DNA of 15,220 bases from assembly GCA_910579075.1 (NCBI GenBank), contig CAJTSV010000026.1:4479-19698 (forward strand), written 5' to 3'. The notes under the pieces were generated by a model. It made no database searches. It saw nothing but the letters and a program-made list of their open reading frames with translations, and was not told the DNA's origin. The stretch's first letter is position 1; the number at the start of each line of letters is the position of its first letter. A program made the translations under genes and the position numbers. Positions 14,978-15,220 of this stretch are shown here, piece by piece. The stretch is from an uncultured Eubacterium sp. Its GTDB lineage: Bacteria; Bacillota; Clostridia; Lachnospirales; Lachnospiraceae.

Positions 14978-15220
14978 AATCCCTAAATACTCTTGTTTCC
15001 TCTCTTTTTGCTATTACCTGCCGCTCCAGCGCAGATTTCATTCACAAAGCTTACCAAAACCTTCCATTTGTATAAATCTCCCCAAAAACTTCATTCGTCT
15101 TTTCTTTCTGGAAAATTGTAATATATGGGCACGAAATGATATGATACCGGCCTGGTATCATGGATTCTATATAGTAATTTATATTTTTAGACAGTATTAC
15201 GACTGTATATAGAAAAAACA
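14978..15220 (-). promoter_or_regulatory. AT-rich upstream region of the phosphonate operon
   Basis: No gene is seen in the last 243 bases. On the - strand, TAGAAT (part of CTATATAGAATCC, near 15163-15175) could be a -10 element but has no good -35. A perfect inverted repeat lies just after it (listed separately), and a smaller one, ACAGT-attacg-ACTGT (15191-15206), just before. This arrangement suggests a regulated promoter with a leader of roughly 170-180 nt. An upstream cotranscribed gene beyond the window is also possible. Confidence 0.35.
15141..15161. promoter_or_regulatory. Inverted repeat, candidate operator
   Basis: ATGATACC-GGCCT-GGTATCAT: perfect 8-bp arms around a 5-nt centre, about 165 bp upstream of the pepM start. 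No T-run follows in either direction, so an operator is more likely than a terminator. The binding protein is unknown. Confidence 0.45.

Noticed and set aside
14790..15212. 140-residue + strand open frame at the window end
   Set aside because: It overlaps the pepM N-terminus in antisense; the protein looks random and has no conserved motif.
1..15220. tRNA, rRNA or CRISPR arrays
   Set aside because: I saw no cloverleaf-like or rRNA-like sequence and no regularly spaced direct repeats by eye; a covariance search would be needed to exclude a small RNA.

Overview
The window looks like chromosomal DNA of a low-to-mid GC Gram-positive anaerobe, most likely a gut-type Clostridia/Lachnospiraceae species. 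This rests on the AGGAGG-type ribosome sites, the codon use, a lipoprotein-anchored nuclease, a clostridial-style RtcB and short TA-flanked hairpin elements. The genus is not determined.

Region 1 (1-4312, + strand) is the 3' end of an operon of discrete nonribosomal-peptide-like parts: a membrane-anchored alpha/beta hydrolase cut by the window edge, a stand-alone condensation-domain protein, a 74-residue acyl carrier protein and a stand-alone adenylating ligase. The first two genes overlap by ATGA. The natural reading is that the ligase loads an acyl or aminoacyl group on the carrier, the condensation protein transfers it, and the hydrolase trims or releases the product. A strong hairpin with a short T-run closes the operon.

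Region 2 (4313-4911) has no convincing gene. It holds a second terminator-like hairpin, a doubtful 55-codon ORF and a 160-bp hairpin element with perfect 17-bp terminal inverted repeats flanked by TA, a MITE candidate.

Region 3 (4912-7899) has an RtcB-type RNA ligase and a secreted lipoprotein nuclease on the - strand, and a divergent Uma2-family (PD-(D/E)XK-like) protein on the + strand. A hairpin between the Uma2 gene and region 4 acts as a terminator for both converging transcription units; it too has mobile-element features (16-bp perfect inverted repeats and flanking direct repeats).

Region 4 (8088-14977, - strand) is the highlight: a compact five-gene phosphonate operon. In transcription order it encodes a three-domain protein (NTP transferase, TagD-like cytidylyltransferase, PEP mutase), an iron-type alcohol dehydrogenase (probable phosphonoacetaldehyde reductase), phosphonopyruvate decarboxylase, a MobA/CofC-like nucleotidyltransferase, and a CofD/YvcK-like transferase fused to a HAD phosphatase. 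The first three enzymes should convert PEP to phosphonopyruvate, phosphonoacetaldehyde and 2-hydroxyethylphosphonate. The last two resemble the CofC-CofD pair of coenzyme F420 synthesis, which joins a phosphorylated acid to a nucleotide and then passes the phosphoryl-organic group to an alcohol. I infer that this operon activates a phosphonate as a nucleotide anhydride and transfers it to an unknown hydroxyl acceptor. A run of nine G within the HAD domain could make that domain phase-variable. An inverted repeat about 165 bp upstream of the operon is a candidate operator.
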